The notes: generated by a model not told the origin, from the letters alone. A stretch of 64,000 bases of DNA from Toxotes chatareus (GCA_016801885.1 CM028888.1:16477170-16541169), one strand, 5' to 3'; counted from the stretch's first letter, positions 14,066 through 28,575 are shown. Numbers and translations are program-made.

Positions 14066-17000
14066 TTATGAAAAGTGCTGCCACCGTGGAATTCGATCAG
14101 AAATTCAAAGACAGAGATGATTTGATTCTTAAGATAATAGCTCTTTCGTAAGCTGAGCTTTTGAGATGACTCCTCAATTAATTAGTACTTCATGTACTAA
14201 TATACTTCATTTCATGCCAGAGATCATTTCATAACTGTAGTTACTCAGCTATTCAGATGGTCGATATCTCAATTTCAATTTGAACTTTTCATTTCTACAC
14301 TTGGCATTTTGATGTTAATAACATGTACTGTACTGTTTCCCACAAGGCTCCAGCGCACAGCAATTGTAGAGAGTAGAATATCTGCTTACACAAATACATC
14401 CGACTTAATCTATTTATGCATTGAGAAAAACATCTAAGCCCAATATGAAAAAAATCGTGATATCTTTTGCCCTTTTAAATCCGAAGGTCAGAGAAGTAAC
14501 ATATGGCTGGAGATGTGCAGACAGTGAATCGTCCCAAACAATCAGTATAGTGATGATTGAAAAAAAAAAATCTGCATGTTTACTATTCTTGTGCTGTGAA
14601 CACAGAGGTACCATGCTACGCTGGTAATGTCTTTTTTTTCTCTTTAATTTCATGAATGTCCTTGCTTAAATAAAGTAGTTTCAAAGTTGGTGAAAACACA
14701 TGTAAATACTGAAATAAAATACTTGCAGTTTAATTTTGATGGGTTATGTTAGTTGCGGAATTCAAGCCTATTCACATTCACTTTTTGTGTCTGTCCTTTC
14801 ACACGTTGCCACATTCCCAAACAAATCACCACTGAATTTGAACAACAAAGATGAGATTTTTTTTTAATGTATTATTGAGTTTTGGCATATGAGCTTTTCT
14901 TCTTCATGGAATGCACAGAAATATTGTCGCCACACAAGAATATTCTGGCTCTTGTCTCTACAAGAAATAGGGCTCATGTCATAAGAGTCCTCCCGAAGAT
15001 AGTCTTATAATTCACCTGCCTCTGGCATTTCATTGCTTGCAATTATACAGCTCTTGGAATGCATTTTGTCACTTTTTCTACAACAAAAAATATAATTAAA
15101 AACTCTCTCTAGCTATTCCCACTTCACTCATGCCTTTATCCAGACCTTGACTGTATACTTTATATATATGGGCTTTGTGGGACAGCTCAGCAGTGATGAG
15201 GGATGACATTTGTGATAAATGCACTGACCATAAACTGTCAAATCATAACATAACCTGCCTGCTGGCCTCTCCCTAAGTTACACTCTGTACCCTTTCCCTC
15301 CTGTCTTGTCTGTGTAACGCCCCTTCAGCCCTGTGCACGGCTGTCGCGTTGGACACACTTGGTCAGAGTTCACTTTGATGGGAGCTAAAGTGAGTCACAT
15401 AGTGGCCAAAGGCATTAGCAGCCAATGTTAGTCACCATTAAACATCTCTTCACCTCTCTAACCTAGAAGCCCTTTTGAACTAGAAATCCCTGCCTTGGCC
15501 CGAGCTTCTGTGTGCTCTGATATTCAACTGAAAAAAACATACAGGAAGATATCTATAAAAAAAAAAAAAGAGGAAGGATAAACTGATAAACACATATAAA
15601 ATGATGCTGTAGAAAAGTGGATAGCACTGGGTTACCTACATCAGCAAGCGCACATTTTTATTTTCTTCATCTCTTATTCATTTGCCCAGTTTATCTCTTG
15701 CTGACAAGTTGTAACACTCTCCTAGTCTTTTGTCCTTCTAAAAAATACATTGAATTATTCACCCTGCTTCATGCATGATACCGCTACTGTCAGTCCTCAT
15801 CACTTTGAAAACAGATAAGAGAGAAGTTTTTGGGTCATGTTTGTGAAACCTGCCAGAGGATACTGATCAGGGCTGATAATTTTTTTTTTTCATTGTTATA
15901 CATGGACATGAAGTCGTATCAAGATTTTTAGTTCTTGCCACTGCCTGTAAAACTTTTCTGTGAAACTTCAAATGTGAACAAATCTTTGAGAAAACTAAGG
16001 TTTGAAATGCATTTTAAATCCTTGTCATATAACTGAACTTCCAGGAGATGCTGTTCTCCAGTCAAAATCAATCAGAGATTAAACTCGGTGGAGTCCTTCA
16101 CAATTTTGAGTATAACTCAACATGGTGGCACTGCAGCGGAGTATTAAACAACAGTAGTGAGAGAACGGTAGAGCAAACATCAGAACATTTTGAGCAGCTA
16201 ACATCATACACAGTAACGTTGAAAGATGTTATCCGTCTGACTTACAGCTCCTGGTGGACAGATTCACAATCTCCAAAGGAACCACAACAAACCTGATCTT
16301 TGCATGCTAAACGATATGAAATTCATGAAAGGCTACACATCGGACAAAAAGAGATTACATGGCAGTGAACAATGTTTTCTTTGGCATAAAAAGATCCTCT
16401 TTTTATGCACCTAACAAGACAGTACTTTTTTTTTTTTTGAGATGACAAGTTAGATTTTTTTCAGCATAACGATAACACATCACTGATAACCATGGTGCAG
16501 GATTTAAAAGGAGGACCTGTGTGTGTATGTGTGTTTATGCTGAAGACGACTTATGTTTCCCTCATGCTAAAATCAAGATCAATAGCTGTTCATCTCCTAC
16601 CTTTCTGCATAGCTATGGAATAAACAAACAGCTGCAGATGTGAGCATGAGCTTTGATGTTTGTCTCTTGCATGTGCGATGGCACAAGGGTTAGTGCTGGC
16701 ATGGGTGTTGTGACCACCTGCTGTCTTTAAAGGAGCTGTGCTAGAATCTCAACTGGGTTTAAATAGCCTTCAATGAGGCCAGAGAGAGGCAAATGAGGGA
16801 AGATTTCCCTCATTGTTAGACCATTGTCAGTTACGTGATGCCTCTCACTCTCAGGTCAATGCTCTTCCAGGTTCTTTTTGTTCCCTTTGGTCCACATGGC
16901 ACCCAATCAATCACAGTTCCTCACATTTCCAATAACATGCAGTAGATTTATATCAAAATGCATACACAACTTTGAGTATAAGCATGGTGCTGCCCATTTT

Positions 17001-20000
17001 GTAACAGGAAAGGATGCGACTTCATTTGCTTGTTGCTTGTACCTGCTACATGACGCTGCTGAGACACTGCAGTAAGTCCTGTATACTATTACAGCTGTTA
17101 TTTTTTCAGCAATAGCCATTCATCTGAAATAATGTGATTTCTTTGTGTATTGTTAAAACACAGTTGCTGTCACAACGCGTGACCACAGGTGTCACCAAAT
17201 AAGACATTGTCTCAATCAGATTCTCACTACGACGCGGTCTTAAATTAAGTTTTCTGCCAAAGTTAGACCAGTTTTGGCTATGCCACATGAGAGATTTGTG
17301 CATTTTATGTTCTTTTCCCTGTGCAGTTCTCACTGCACCTCTAAGCACCAATCAGGATTTACAAACAATCAAACTCTAGGTTGTTGCTTATTTTATTTGT
17401 TGATATTCAAAGTTTTATTCTAATATTTAAGCTTTTAAATCAGATTTTCTGGGGCTTGAAGGATTATTATGTATATAAAACATAAGCCTTTGTTGGTTAT
17501 GATTGTTAAGTGTCCTCAGGAGACAGGATGGAAATGCATGCAAAGAAGTAAAAGGGTTCAGTTAGCTTTAACCTGGGAAGACCATCCGAACCATCCAAAC
17601 ATGTCAAGAGAGAAGAATTTCTGGTTTGTAAAAGTGTTTTTACCCCTTGTAACTGGCCATAGATAAAGGCAGGGGGGAAAACCTGCCAGCATAGAGAGGA
17701 GAGACGTGATGAATCATGTGTGAAATGTGAAATCATATATGAAGAGTGCGTGCTTATCATGCTTATTGGATCACTGGTTACCTCCGACCTTGCAACATTT
17801 GAAAGGTCTTGGGGGAGGGCAGCTTCAGACGCTTACTGAAACTTCATGTTCGACAAAACTAAACTATCGCTCAGTGTTCGTTTCTTAGTATAGTAATGGT
17901 ATTAGTAGTTAGTAAAGACGTTCATCAGTTACGCAGTGTTGTTGCTCGCCGGGATCTATAATTAATAGAACCGGATTAATGATGCAAAAATTTAATGCCA
18001 CCCACACAACAAGCTCAGCTGCATGAAAGAAGGTGAGAGTGAAACACCTCCTGATGAATGCTTCAAGGTTTCTGCTGAGCTGAAACAGACAAACCATTAA
18101 AAATGTATATTAACAGTGGTATGAGAAGTAGGAATGACTGGGCACTAAAATCTCTTTGCAAGACCTTAAATCCATTCAGGCTAAACCACTTTAATTTTCA
18201 CTCTTTTTCTTTTTTCACTGCGCTCCTCCACACAGATTTGCTCTTGCACCACATGTGTTTGTAGATCCTCTTAGGGTAGCCAGCCTTGAAATCCAATTTT
18301 GGTGAAGCTATAAAGCACAGAAAAAAATAAATAAAATAAAAAAAAGTTTATAAACTGTGATGATTCTTTCATGACTCAGATGCCAATGGAAAACAACGTT
18401 GCAACTTTAGTGCATTGATAGGTGTTTTGTACGCACGGAGTCGACAGTGTTAATGTAAAGTTTGTTTCCAAAGAATAACAGCTGCTTGCCAAGAGACTTG
18501 TTCATCATCTGGCTTTTGTTTTTACCATCTGCCGGTGCTTCAACTTTATTGGTTCTACTGATGTTCTCCAATTACATGGTGTGGTAATTTACAGCACTTC
18601 ATAATAACATGCTCTCGCACCGTGAGGCAGGGCCCTCCTTTCCTGCGAGAAGTTTAAATAAGATCAGAGCAGAGTACGTGGAATCATATGAGTACACTGC
18701 TCTATCCCTATTTCTGTGTATTTTTTTTTTTTTATTATGCCTCTGCTTTACAGCTTGGCAGAGACATCATATCTCTTCTTATTATCAATGACAATTTCAT
18801 GTTTTATTTGATCGGCCAAGAGCGTGTCTCTCTTTAACCTTTCCCCATGCTGTAAAAACAGTTTTCACAGATAACACAGAAGTTTAAGGGAACTGTTCTA
18901 AACTTTAATGACCACAAGTTGATACGTTAAGTAGAACTGTTGCGGCAAGAAGACAAACATCAATTTTAGCTCCAGAGCGTAGCAGAAAAAGACATAACAC
19001 AGCACATTGTTTTTAGAGAGGAGGGCTGTTGCTCTGTTTTGGCTGCTCTTTTTTTTTTTTTTTTTTTTCCACTGAGTGGCCAGTAAACTAATCTATACTT
19101 CATCTGTATCTACTGTTTGAACTCTAGTTGCTTGTTTTGACATTAGTAGTAGCCAAGGAAAGCTAATATTAATGAGCGCTGTACACAGTATGATTTGTAC
19201 TGTGCTGTTGCCTTTTGACACATCTTTCGCACTGATTTGTTTTCTTGCAGTGAGCAAAATGTGACTGTTTCAAACAAAACGGGTTATATATTTAATGTAA
19301 ATCATATTTTTATTTGCAGTAATCGGATATTTTGACCAAATTAAATAAATACATTTTTTTTTTTAAAAGTTACAGAAGCGCATTGGCTGTTTAAGGCTTT
19401 TGGTGCAAGAGGTGGAGGGGTTGGGAAACAATAAAACATTGCTGTTCATTTACATTAAGGATTTTCAGAAGCCAGAAACAATGGTGGTTTATGAATTTGT
19501 ATTGGATATCAGTAAGCATAGAGTAACTGTTTGGAGACAATGCAAGCAGTGCTGTGCAATATGAATGTACTTTTAGGAATATCCAACATTTCCTTTATAG
19601 TATGAGTCGAGCTTGCAAAAATAAATGTGAAAAGCAAAGACAAACCCATTTATCTTTATGCAAAAGCACAATGCTACTGTACACCTATTACTTACGAATG
19701 CATGTTTTTACTTGTATATGTGAAACACATATGGAATGCACCTTTTAGTCTAGAACATGGTGCTTCTTGGCTCTAAAGGGCCCTGTATCTATCAGACCTC
19801 TACAGGAAGCAGCATCATCCATCACTGTCAGTGTTAATATTGTTTCCCCTCACCTCCCAACAGGCAGCTTGTGTTTTGGTTTACAGCATTTATGTTTTCA
19901 GACTTGTGTACTCACAGGCCCTCACCTGGCTGTGCTCTCTGGCATCCCCCTGCCAAAACGCATAAAACTAATTTCAACATTACATGCAGCCAGCATATTA

Positions 20001-23000
20001 AAATTCTTCTGCTCGAAGACATCTCTCTCTCTTGCTCGCCTTTCTCGCTCTCTCTCATCACTCCCACTTGGATTTAGCCTATTATTGTTTGTATTTTATA
20101 TTCTGAATCTTGTTTCAAGATTGCTTTGAAAAACGTTTTCTCAAAATTGTGGGGATTTGATGCAGTTAGAGGACGACAAGAGTTGCACTGCAATCCATTA
20201 AATTTTCAAACGCTTGAAAAGGCTTTTCGTTGTTAAAGAGGGACTGATAACTACAACAGCTGTTATTACTACTGTCTGAATCTAATACCCCAACAGAGTG
20301 GCTAGTGGAAAAGTTCAAAAGTATGAAATGCTTTCTACAGGTTTCCAGCTGGGACTGACTGAAATTTTTTTTTTTCTCGCAACTATCAACGAGAGGGCTG
20401 AATGCGCTAAAGTAGAAAGCTCCAGTGTAAGAAATCAGACTGTAGTTCTGATCAAAGACGAAACAACCGACTCTAGCCTCTTTTCTATGTTTAGGTGAAT
20501 ATCATCTCTCCACTTAGAGGCAATTTTCTTGCATGTGCCTGTCATGTTTAGAGGGAAGAAAATATCATCTCCCTTGAAGAATGATAACCTAATGGTGGGT
20601 CTTTGAGGCTGTCTTTCCGTAGAAGACTGTTGTGAGTTAAAAACATACAACAATTTAAACACATTGTCTCTCTGCTCCTTTTGACTTTTCCCTTCTTCCC
20701 TGGCCCCTTTGACCAATTATACTTACTTCAGTAGAGTGCACATGAAACACTTGTGCTGTTCACATTTCCCTGACTCTGGCAGATGTAAGTGCCAAAAAAG
20801 GGAATTTTGTCTGAAAGTCTGCTCATCCACCTCCTTCCAATCCAGAAGGTTAAGGTTTACACTTGAATATAATCGCTGCTACTCCTTCTCTATTCTTCAG
20901 CGCTAATCAACTCTGTTTTCCCCCTCTCATCCATAGACATTCCTGACCAGGTTTTGTTTTTTTCCCCATGAAAGAATGGACAAAAAAAAAAAAAAATGTT
21001 TTGTAGAGAAAAGCTGATTCCCCTCATACCATAACGTGCACAGCCTGTGTCTGACAGTCCAGTAACCATACTGAAATTATTGATGAAAGTATAATATTCA
21101 TGTCATGATTATCTAACAAATTCCTCATGGCAGCATGTGGAAATGAGCAGCGCTGGCCTGAAGAAAGAGATCAGAACCCTAAGACCACTAAATTTGAAAT
21201 ATCATACCAAATGCTCAGTATGACATTCAGGGAAAAGCACCATAGAGCGCTGTTCTTAATATCAACTGGAAACATGACTCAGCGTGACTATTTTAATGGC
21301 TTGCTTTGTCCACTTTTGGGTTTGTCATTGACAAAAACAACATGCCACGGAGTAATGAGACACAATTCAGTATGTTGTCAAACCTGAGCATGGCTGCGAT
21401 ACAAGGGAACCACAGAGTTGTGTTAAAGCATGGCTTGGAGTGTGCGTCTGTGTGCTATTCTGCTGTGTGTGCACTGTATGTGTGAGTACAGCAGGCAGCA
21501 CACAGATCACAGGAGTGGTTCTGTATGTCAGATTATAAAGGGCTAGACAAATGGAGCAGCTGCTCAGGTGAGAACTAAGGTACAAAGTAAGTTGTACTGA
21601 GTCTTAAGTGTGGACTTAAATATGCGAGAGAGAAGTGTCCGTTTTCCTGAGAATACCAGGAGGCTTCTTTCAAAGGAAGGTGACTCTGCAGGAGAAGACT
21701 CCCACATAGTGTAAGACTGAGGCAACAGATTTCTAGTTTGATTGAGTGTTTGGCCGAGAGAATACAAATAATGTGGACAATTGTGAAGTGCGATGTTGAC
21801 ACAGCCCAGAGGGAAGCGAGCTGCTGGATTTATTCTACAGAAACAAAAAAAATTGTCGATATTACCTTGATGTCTTTTGTTTTGTTTTCTTTTTAAAAGA
21901 CAGGCCTGTTTGTGTTACAATTCAATGAGCTTTTCTTCTTTTTCTTCCATTCTGCTGCAACAAAAGGCAACTTTAAACAGCAGTGAAAATAGTGTGAAGT
22001 GTGCCACCTCTCTCTGATTTTTAACCTCTTCCCCAAGGCCTTACCGAATATTGCCATGCTTGCAATATCCACTGACAGCATGAACACAAGAGGACTGTAT
22101 TTGTTATCAAAAGCAATACAGGGAAAAAGAGCAAAGACAAATTTCCTCAATGTCTATAGCTGGCACTTTATTTTCCTAGTTTCAAATGGTCTCTGCTGTG
22201 TGGTAAAGAAAATGGGGACGTTCATGAGGCTGAAATGCCTCCGCGTATGGCCAGTGACTGATTCAGTGGTATAATAAGAGCCTCCCTATGAGATACACAG
22301 TACTGATGACTGTGATGGTGTTCATAGGCATGTCAGTCTATGACAAGTACATAGATAAGGTTGAAAATCACCCAGCGTTGGCCCGTAGTAGTGTTTTCGT
22401 TGAGCTGGTGGAATTGTTATGGAGGTTGGGAAATTATTTTGAAAAGGGATAGAGAGCATCACATCAATCAAGAGGGCTTGTAAATTCACCACTAATGTCC
22501 ATGCTGTCAGGAGGAGACCACCTACACCATCAGAGGATGCTCTTTAAAATATAACGTCTGTACTTAAGTTTACATTACATATGTTTACTTCTACAGACTG
22601 AACAGTGTAGGATTTGATAATGATATATAATACTGGACACAGCCAAAAGAGAGCTTTTGTGAGAGAAAATAATTTAGGTTATTAAATGTTTCTTTTGTTA
22701 ATCCTTCTACTACTGCGCAACTACTGATAAAACGCACTTAGAGAATTTCTCACAATATAGTAATCCACCACAGATTTGTAAAGTTGTAGGTCTTGTTTCA
22801 GCCACAGCTCTCTAATTGACTCCACCATGGACTAAATGAGAAGAAAATGAAAAGATAAATTGCTCTAATGGAAGGAAATGAAGTGTGAAAAGAGACATTC
22901 CTCCCAGTATTTTCTAGGATGCAGCACCTTGGCAAATTGAAATACAGCAAGGTTCCGGCTTCTATATAAGACAGATTTTTGCCATGATTAAAGACATGAT

Positions 23001-24642
23001 GTAATTTTAATACCAGGCATTTGTACAACAAGACATGCACTCATTCATCCCTTATTTCTCCGGTAGAAAGAAAAACAACAACATAAAAGATGAAGCAAAA
23101 AATGTTTGCGAAGAAGACAAAATATGGATGACTATGGTGAAAATGATTGAATTAAGCTACTTGACCCTTCACCACAGAGTCCACATGTGACCTATTTACC
23201 TTCTGCAGCTTCAGCGCTTTACAGGAGATTTCATGCAAATAGTGGGCACTGAGTGACTGTGTTTTTGTTGTGCTCCAGCTTAAAGGTCAGGTCTTATGAG
23301 TTTCCCAGCACCATTAAGAGACAGTTTGTTTAAGGCCTGTCTGAAGGACAATGCTCAATGAACCGGAACACAGACAGGTCATAATAAATGAAAGGGAAAA
23401 CTTTTGGTTCCACTCAATGAAGTCAAAGGTCAGATGGAGGATAAGAGTGTGTCTCATCTCAATATGCTGTTATCCTCACAACTCAAAAACCAGACAGAGG
23501 GTAAAAGGAAAATCTTATGCTTTGAAATTGGAATTTCTAGACAGTCATGGATGCACTATTCTACCTTTAGACTGTAAATTTCTGTGTGAGGGATGAAATT
23601 GTGACCTATTGTTTTTTGTGTGTTTGTTTGTTTTGAGGGGCTTGTTCTTCCAGCTTGTGCTCACATAATTTAATTTCCTTCCCGCTGTGTTTTTTTTTCT
23701 CCCTCTTCCATGCACCTGTCACACCCACAAATTAAATTATCAATTCATTAAGTTGACTAATGGAATCATTTATCAGTTTCACCCCATTGTTTTCTATAGC
23801 CTTTCCTCACTGCTTTATGCAAACAGCTGTAGAATCTGCACATATTGCAGGAATCACAGCTAATGTCACTAACAGGAAATTTTCACCTTAGGTGTTAAAA
23901 TGAATTCATGAACGCAAACCTCCACTGAGGACCCCAGAAGGAGTCATGTAGAGTGATCTGAAGGCCTCGTATCTGAGCCCAGCGGAAGCTGCTTATTGAT
24001 TTGCTTGTCTGGTGGCTCTCCGTAATAATAAGGAAATAAAGCCCCTGGATATAAGGAGATTGATGTCAATCAGCAGCCTGCCTCAAGTGTGGCTTGTCCC
24101 ATCTTATTAGCGCTCCATCCATGCACTGAGTGTTCACTGATGACTCCATTGATATGCAACTGATGAGAGGAGGCTGTCTGTTGCCATCTTGAGGAGGATT
24201 CCCCTATGACTGCTCACTCTGTCATCTTAGTCAGTGTAGACTGAGAGATCGTTGTGGAGCCATGGAGTATCAGAGTGAAGTATGAGCTTTTAACTCTGCT
24301 GTAAATGTCACACATAATCAAGATGGCCGGACACCTTTAATTATATTCGGGTCAGTGAAGATGAGCTGTAGAACAGCAAACATGCATTATAATTTTAAGC
24401 CCTGTGCAAACTATATTTGCCTTGCCAAATGCTTTCATTAGAGAAAAACAAATGAGCTGCCCAGTAGAGACGTGGCATAACATCCCATTCATTCTCTTAC
24501 TTCATCCTCCAAGTTTTTAAGATTTAGTAGGACCATGCATTTTTGAACATTTGTTAATGTGGCAGGGTGTTCTGTACAGTTTTTTACAGGATGAGACTAG
24601 TCCTTGCCAGAAGAAAACTCTCCATGCGCTTGACCTCAGGTC
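14066..24642. other. Noncoding DNA upstream of sez6 exon 2, part 3
   Basis: No gene is recognised. There are scattered homopolymer T/A runs, the longest about 20 T at 19049-19068. A perfect 11-bp inverted repeat lies at 16384-16408. About 23700-24250 is free of obvious repeats and rich in ATTAAAT, TTATGCAAA and similar motifs, so it is a candidate conserved noncoding element (inference). Confidence 0.45.
16384..16408. repeat. Perfect 11-bp inverted repeat with 3-nt loop
   Basis: GCATAAAAAGA, three bases (TCC), then its exact reverse complement. It could form a small hairpin or cruciform. No transcript or known element is linked to it. Confidence 0.8.
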
Positions 24643-25098
24643 ACCCATGACAAAAGGGATGAGGGCTCTGAAGGGAACTCAAATGCACGACTCGAGTACA
24701 CAGGAATGAGAGGCAAAGAGCTGGTCTTTAATCCAAACAGTACACAGAAAGGGAGTCCAAAATCAGGCAGAGGTATCAAAGTCGTGAGGCAAAGGGAAAA
24801 ACCGTAAGAAGACAAACCAGGTCAAATCACACAGGAACTAATGCTGGAACGCTTGACCATACAGACAAAGACGATCTGGCAGAGAACAAAGGAGAGACCA
24901 AGACTTAAATAAACTAGGAGGCGGGGAAACAATAAGACACAGGTGCAACACATTAGGGGCGGGACAGGTAATCACTGAGGCGGGAAACACAGGAGGACAG
25001 GAAGTGAAACAGGAAGTAAAACAGGAAACTAACTAAACTGGTATTGAGGAACACACAGACAAACAGGACCTGACTCAGGAGCTGGATGTGACAACCCA
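24643..25098 (-). mobile_element. Solo LTR (about 446 bp) with 5-bp target duplication ACCCA
   Basis: The element spans 24648-25093 and is flanked by ACCCA on each side (24643-24647 and 25094-25098). Read on the minus strand it starts TGTCACATCC and ends CTTTTGTCA, giving the TG...CA termini of an LTR. On that strand a TTTATTTAAG TATA-like box lies about midway, and an ATTAAAG polyadenylation-like signal follows at roughly three quarters of the length, the order expected for U3-R-U5. There is no internal retroelement sequence or second LTR, so it is best read as a solo LTR left by recombination. The sequence resembles a repeat I recall as common in fish, possibly Gypsy-type; the family is not certain. 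Confidence 0.75.
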
Positions 25099-27680
25099 GA
25101 CTAGCTTTGCTAAAACATCCACCTTTGTTCTGATAATTTTACACTGTCAAGTCTGATTTTTCTCCATCAGTAACTATAAGTTGGTTGCACATTTAGCCGG
25201 AGTTTTAAAACATGTTAAAAATTAGCACCAAGGATGGTGTGACATTGTTGCTAGATGTGATGGAGCACAAGGACAAAATAGATGTCTTTAGAACCTACTC
25301 TACTGCGTCCTCTTAAGTCAATTTACTTCCTCTGAGAGCCTTGCATATCTTAAATGTGTTCTACTGAATGTGCTCATGGAAGAAACATTTCACTAACTAA
25401 ATTTCCCTGAGGACTATTAATGGTTTTTTATTGTATTTCTGCCACTGCTCAGAATAAGATAACGGTAATCTCATTGTGTCATGTTAATTACCACCTTTAA
25501 TTTATAAACTAGCTCTGATTAACCAGCTACAGTGCTGTGTAATGTAATGCAATTGTACACATAACCTCTTGAATGTGCAGCATGGAATGTGCCTTTAGCT
25601 CTACTGCTGTAAATTAAATTTAACTGAGTTGCAGAGTAACAAGCTGCATTGGACTTCACATTAACTTGCACTTGCACTTAGCCTACAGCATGGCATTCAT
25701 GACCTCTAATAGTATAGCACAATGCACAACACAACTTTCACAGATGTTAACATCTTTAATCTCTTTGTCATTCTATCCGTTGCCTGGGGTGTGATGCAAC
25801 TTGGTAGAGCATGAAGGGTTAAATGTGATAGCACCTATTCTGTGAACCTGACAGAGCACATCAAGATCACTTTGTTGTTATAGTAGACTGGTTACGCCAA
25901 CATCTTACAGTACATCTGTACCTGATTGGAGTCCTTCAAGCACAATAAATTTAAATTGGCTGCCAGTCATGATTTTCTAACTGTAGATGCAAACAGGTGA
26001 GAACAGGGTCTGTCTGTGTTTCTATGTAGGAAATTGGATCTGATTTTTTCATCTTGACAGTAATTCAAGTCAGCATTTGCGTTACAGTTAAAGCAGCTTG
26101 TTAGAATTATCAAAATACCAAATAAATGCAGGTGATATTTAAGAGAAGAAATCAATTTTTTTTACTACAGCAAAGGAATGAAAGGGTTGCATGTTACACG
26201 AGCCAAAGATTTGTCTTGGTTTGACAAAAGAAACCTGACATTCAGGTAGATTTTGTTCAAATTTTGTAAAAACTGCTCAGAGTTTTCGTGGTAAACACAT
26301 TTGCATTATATGATGATGACAAACTGTCATCATCATGTCTGCCATGTTCAGAATTCGGTAGGGGGAGGCACCTGGTGTGGCCAATCAGATTCCACTGGGA
26401 GTTGTTACCACCCCTGGTGCAGCCTGCAGTAATGTCTATGTTTTATAAATAATTAGCTAAATTTGCTGTTAGCCCTCTCATGCTTTGCAAATTTACATTC
26501 TGAAATCATCTTATTTCCTTTGCATACTCTGCAATTTGTCTTATGACCGCAATCCATTTTCCCCAGCCCAGATGCATTTTCAAGATGTCGTTGAGCTTAT
26601 GGAGTTTCATAGCTGATTCCTTATTTCAGTTGTCAGTATTTTCAGCAGCTGAGACGTAAGGCAATTCACATAATTTACAGAAAAGATAAGTAATCAGTGA
26701 CTTACACATTAAGGATGTTTTGGCTGCTGCAAGACTTTGCCTTGATGAGACCCATAAAAAGAGGCCGTACTTTGTTATTTTCTGTTTTGCATTTATTGAT
26801 TTACATGACACTCATGCTTGACAAATACCATTTCAAAATTCAGTTTTCTGAGACTTTAACTGTAAACATTCAGTTAAGGTTCAGACGTGAGAACAGTATG
26901 GTAGCAGTACATGCTCCTTTGTAATCACCACAGTGAGGACTCCAACCTGTACAGATTGATCCTGTATTGATCTGCGTATGAGAAACTCAGGTTTAACCCA
27001 GTTCTCCATTCTCGGTCTCCACCTTCACTCGATATTCTGACTGAAGGGCAGCAACTTGATGGTCAAAAGCTGACCAACACAGATAAAGACAAAGAAGGTG
27101 ACATAAATAAGAAAATAAGAGGCAGAGGTTAGTCACCACTTCGATGCAGCACTAACAATAATCTTGGTAAAAGGATAATTCCCCATCTCTACTACACATT
27201 ATGTGTATATTTGAGATTCCTCTATACTTTCTAGTTATGAAGAGGGGACCAGCCTTATATGCTTAAATCATTCATGAAGACCTCCGTTTACTCTCTTTAT
27301 TCTCTCTGGTAGTGAGACATGTCAAATATGCTTAGCTTGCCTTGATAGTGCAGCTTTGGCTGCTCTTGTTGTGACAGAATAAGGCTACAAGGAAATATTT
27401 CTCCTCCATCTTAGAACATCAAAAGGTCTTTGAATTGCTTCTGTCACCAGGAAAGATAAATGTGGTGTTGTCGCGGCTGCCAGTAAAATGTAAAACCATG
27501 TGTCAATTCTGTCAGGCTGGGAGAGGCTTTGTGACCAAATTGTTTACTCTTCCTCTTGAATAGCCTGATCAAACTTTTATTAGCAAGCTGGATGTTGGTA
27601 AAACTACTCTGCATCAACAAACATTACAACCAGAATGCAAGCTAATTAATGTGTCAAAGCAGCATTGTTTCATGCAGACA
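25099..27680. other. Noncoding DNA upstream of sez6 exon 2, part 4
   Basis: No gene, recognisable transposon or long simple repeat was seen. The short open frames match no known family. Confidence 0.45.
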
Positions 27681-27682
27681 TA

Positions 27683-28575
27683 CACTGATCAGCCACAACA
27701 TTAAAACCGCTGACAGGTGAAGTGAATAACATTGATTATCCCGTTACAATGGCACCTGTCAAGTGGTGGGATATATTAGGCAGCAGGTGAACAGCCAGTT
27801 CTTGAAGGTGATGTGTTGTAAGCAGGAAAAATGGGCAAGTGTGAGGATCAGAGTAACTATGACCTGATGGCTAGGTGACTGGGTCCAGAGCTTCTCCTAG
27901 GACAGGTCTTGTGCAGTGTTCCTGGTGTCCAGTTTTTAGCACCAACCAAAAGTGGTCCAAGGAAGGACTTCCAGTGAGCTAACAACAGGGTCATGGACGC
28001 CCAAGGTTCACTGACATGCATGGGGAGTGAAGGTTGGCCTGTGTGGTCCGGTCCCAAAGTCAAAGTGTTGAGATACTGATCCCTAAAGGGTCACCAATGT
28101 GTTCTTGGTGTGTGAGTGTGTGTCATAGAAAAGTGCTCCATATGTAGAAAAGTGGTGTATGAATGTATGGGTGAATGTGGTTTGTAGTGGAAGCACTCTG
28201 TGGTCAAAAAGACTAGAAAAGCATTGAATAATTGCAGTCCATTTACCATCTATTTCTGCTGGGAAAACTTGGGTCTTGGAAGTCATGTGGATGTTACCAA
28301 GGACACCCATTCATGGCAATGGTATTCTGTGATGCAAGAAGCCTCTTACAGTATTGTAATGCACTCCACCACACTGTAAAAAATGTTAAGTTCCTCAAAC
28401 CTCTCCTGAAAGGAGAGTTTAAGGAGTTGCCTTGGCCTGCAAATTCCCCAGACCTCAATCTGATTGAGTATCTCTAGGAGGTGCTGGAAAAAACAAGTCA
28501 GATTCATGGAGGCCCCACCTCACAGTTTACAGGACATAAAGGATCTGCTGCTGACGTCTTGGTCCCTGATACCAG
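27683..28575 (+). mobile_element. Dead Tc1-like transposon, interrupted and 3'-truncated
   Basis: The left end, CACTGATCAGCC..., follows a TA dinucleotide (27681-27682), the Tc1/mariner target, and matches the terminus of a Tc1-like element I recall as widespread in fish. 27683-28059 holds the 5' region and the start of the transposase frame (Met near 27831), with an early stop and a deletion. 28253-28575 holds the 3' part of the transposase, including NSPDLNLIEYL, the third catalytic acidic block of the DDE domain, directly followed by a TAG where Trp is expected. The middle of the gene is missing and replaced by another repeat (28060-28252). The right terminal repeat is absent. It cannot encode a working transposase. 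Confidence 0.82.
28060..28252 (+). repeat. LINE-3'-tail-like repeat inside the Tc1 remnant
   Basis: The segment contains the order AGTGG-AAGCACTCTG-TGGTCAAAAAGACTAGAAAAGC and ends GCAGTCCATTTACCATC. I recall this pattern as a dispersed fish repeat tail (gcactttgagtggtc...agactagaaaagcgctatataa...tccatttacc). It sits where several hundred bases of transposase are missing. Origin as a LINE 3' end is likely but not proven from this sequence. Confidence 0.5.
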
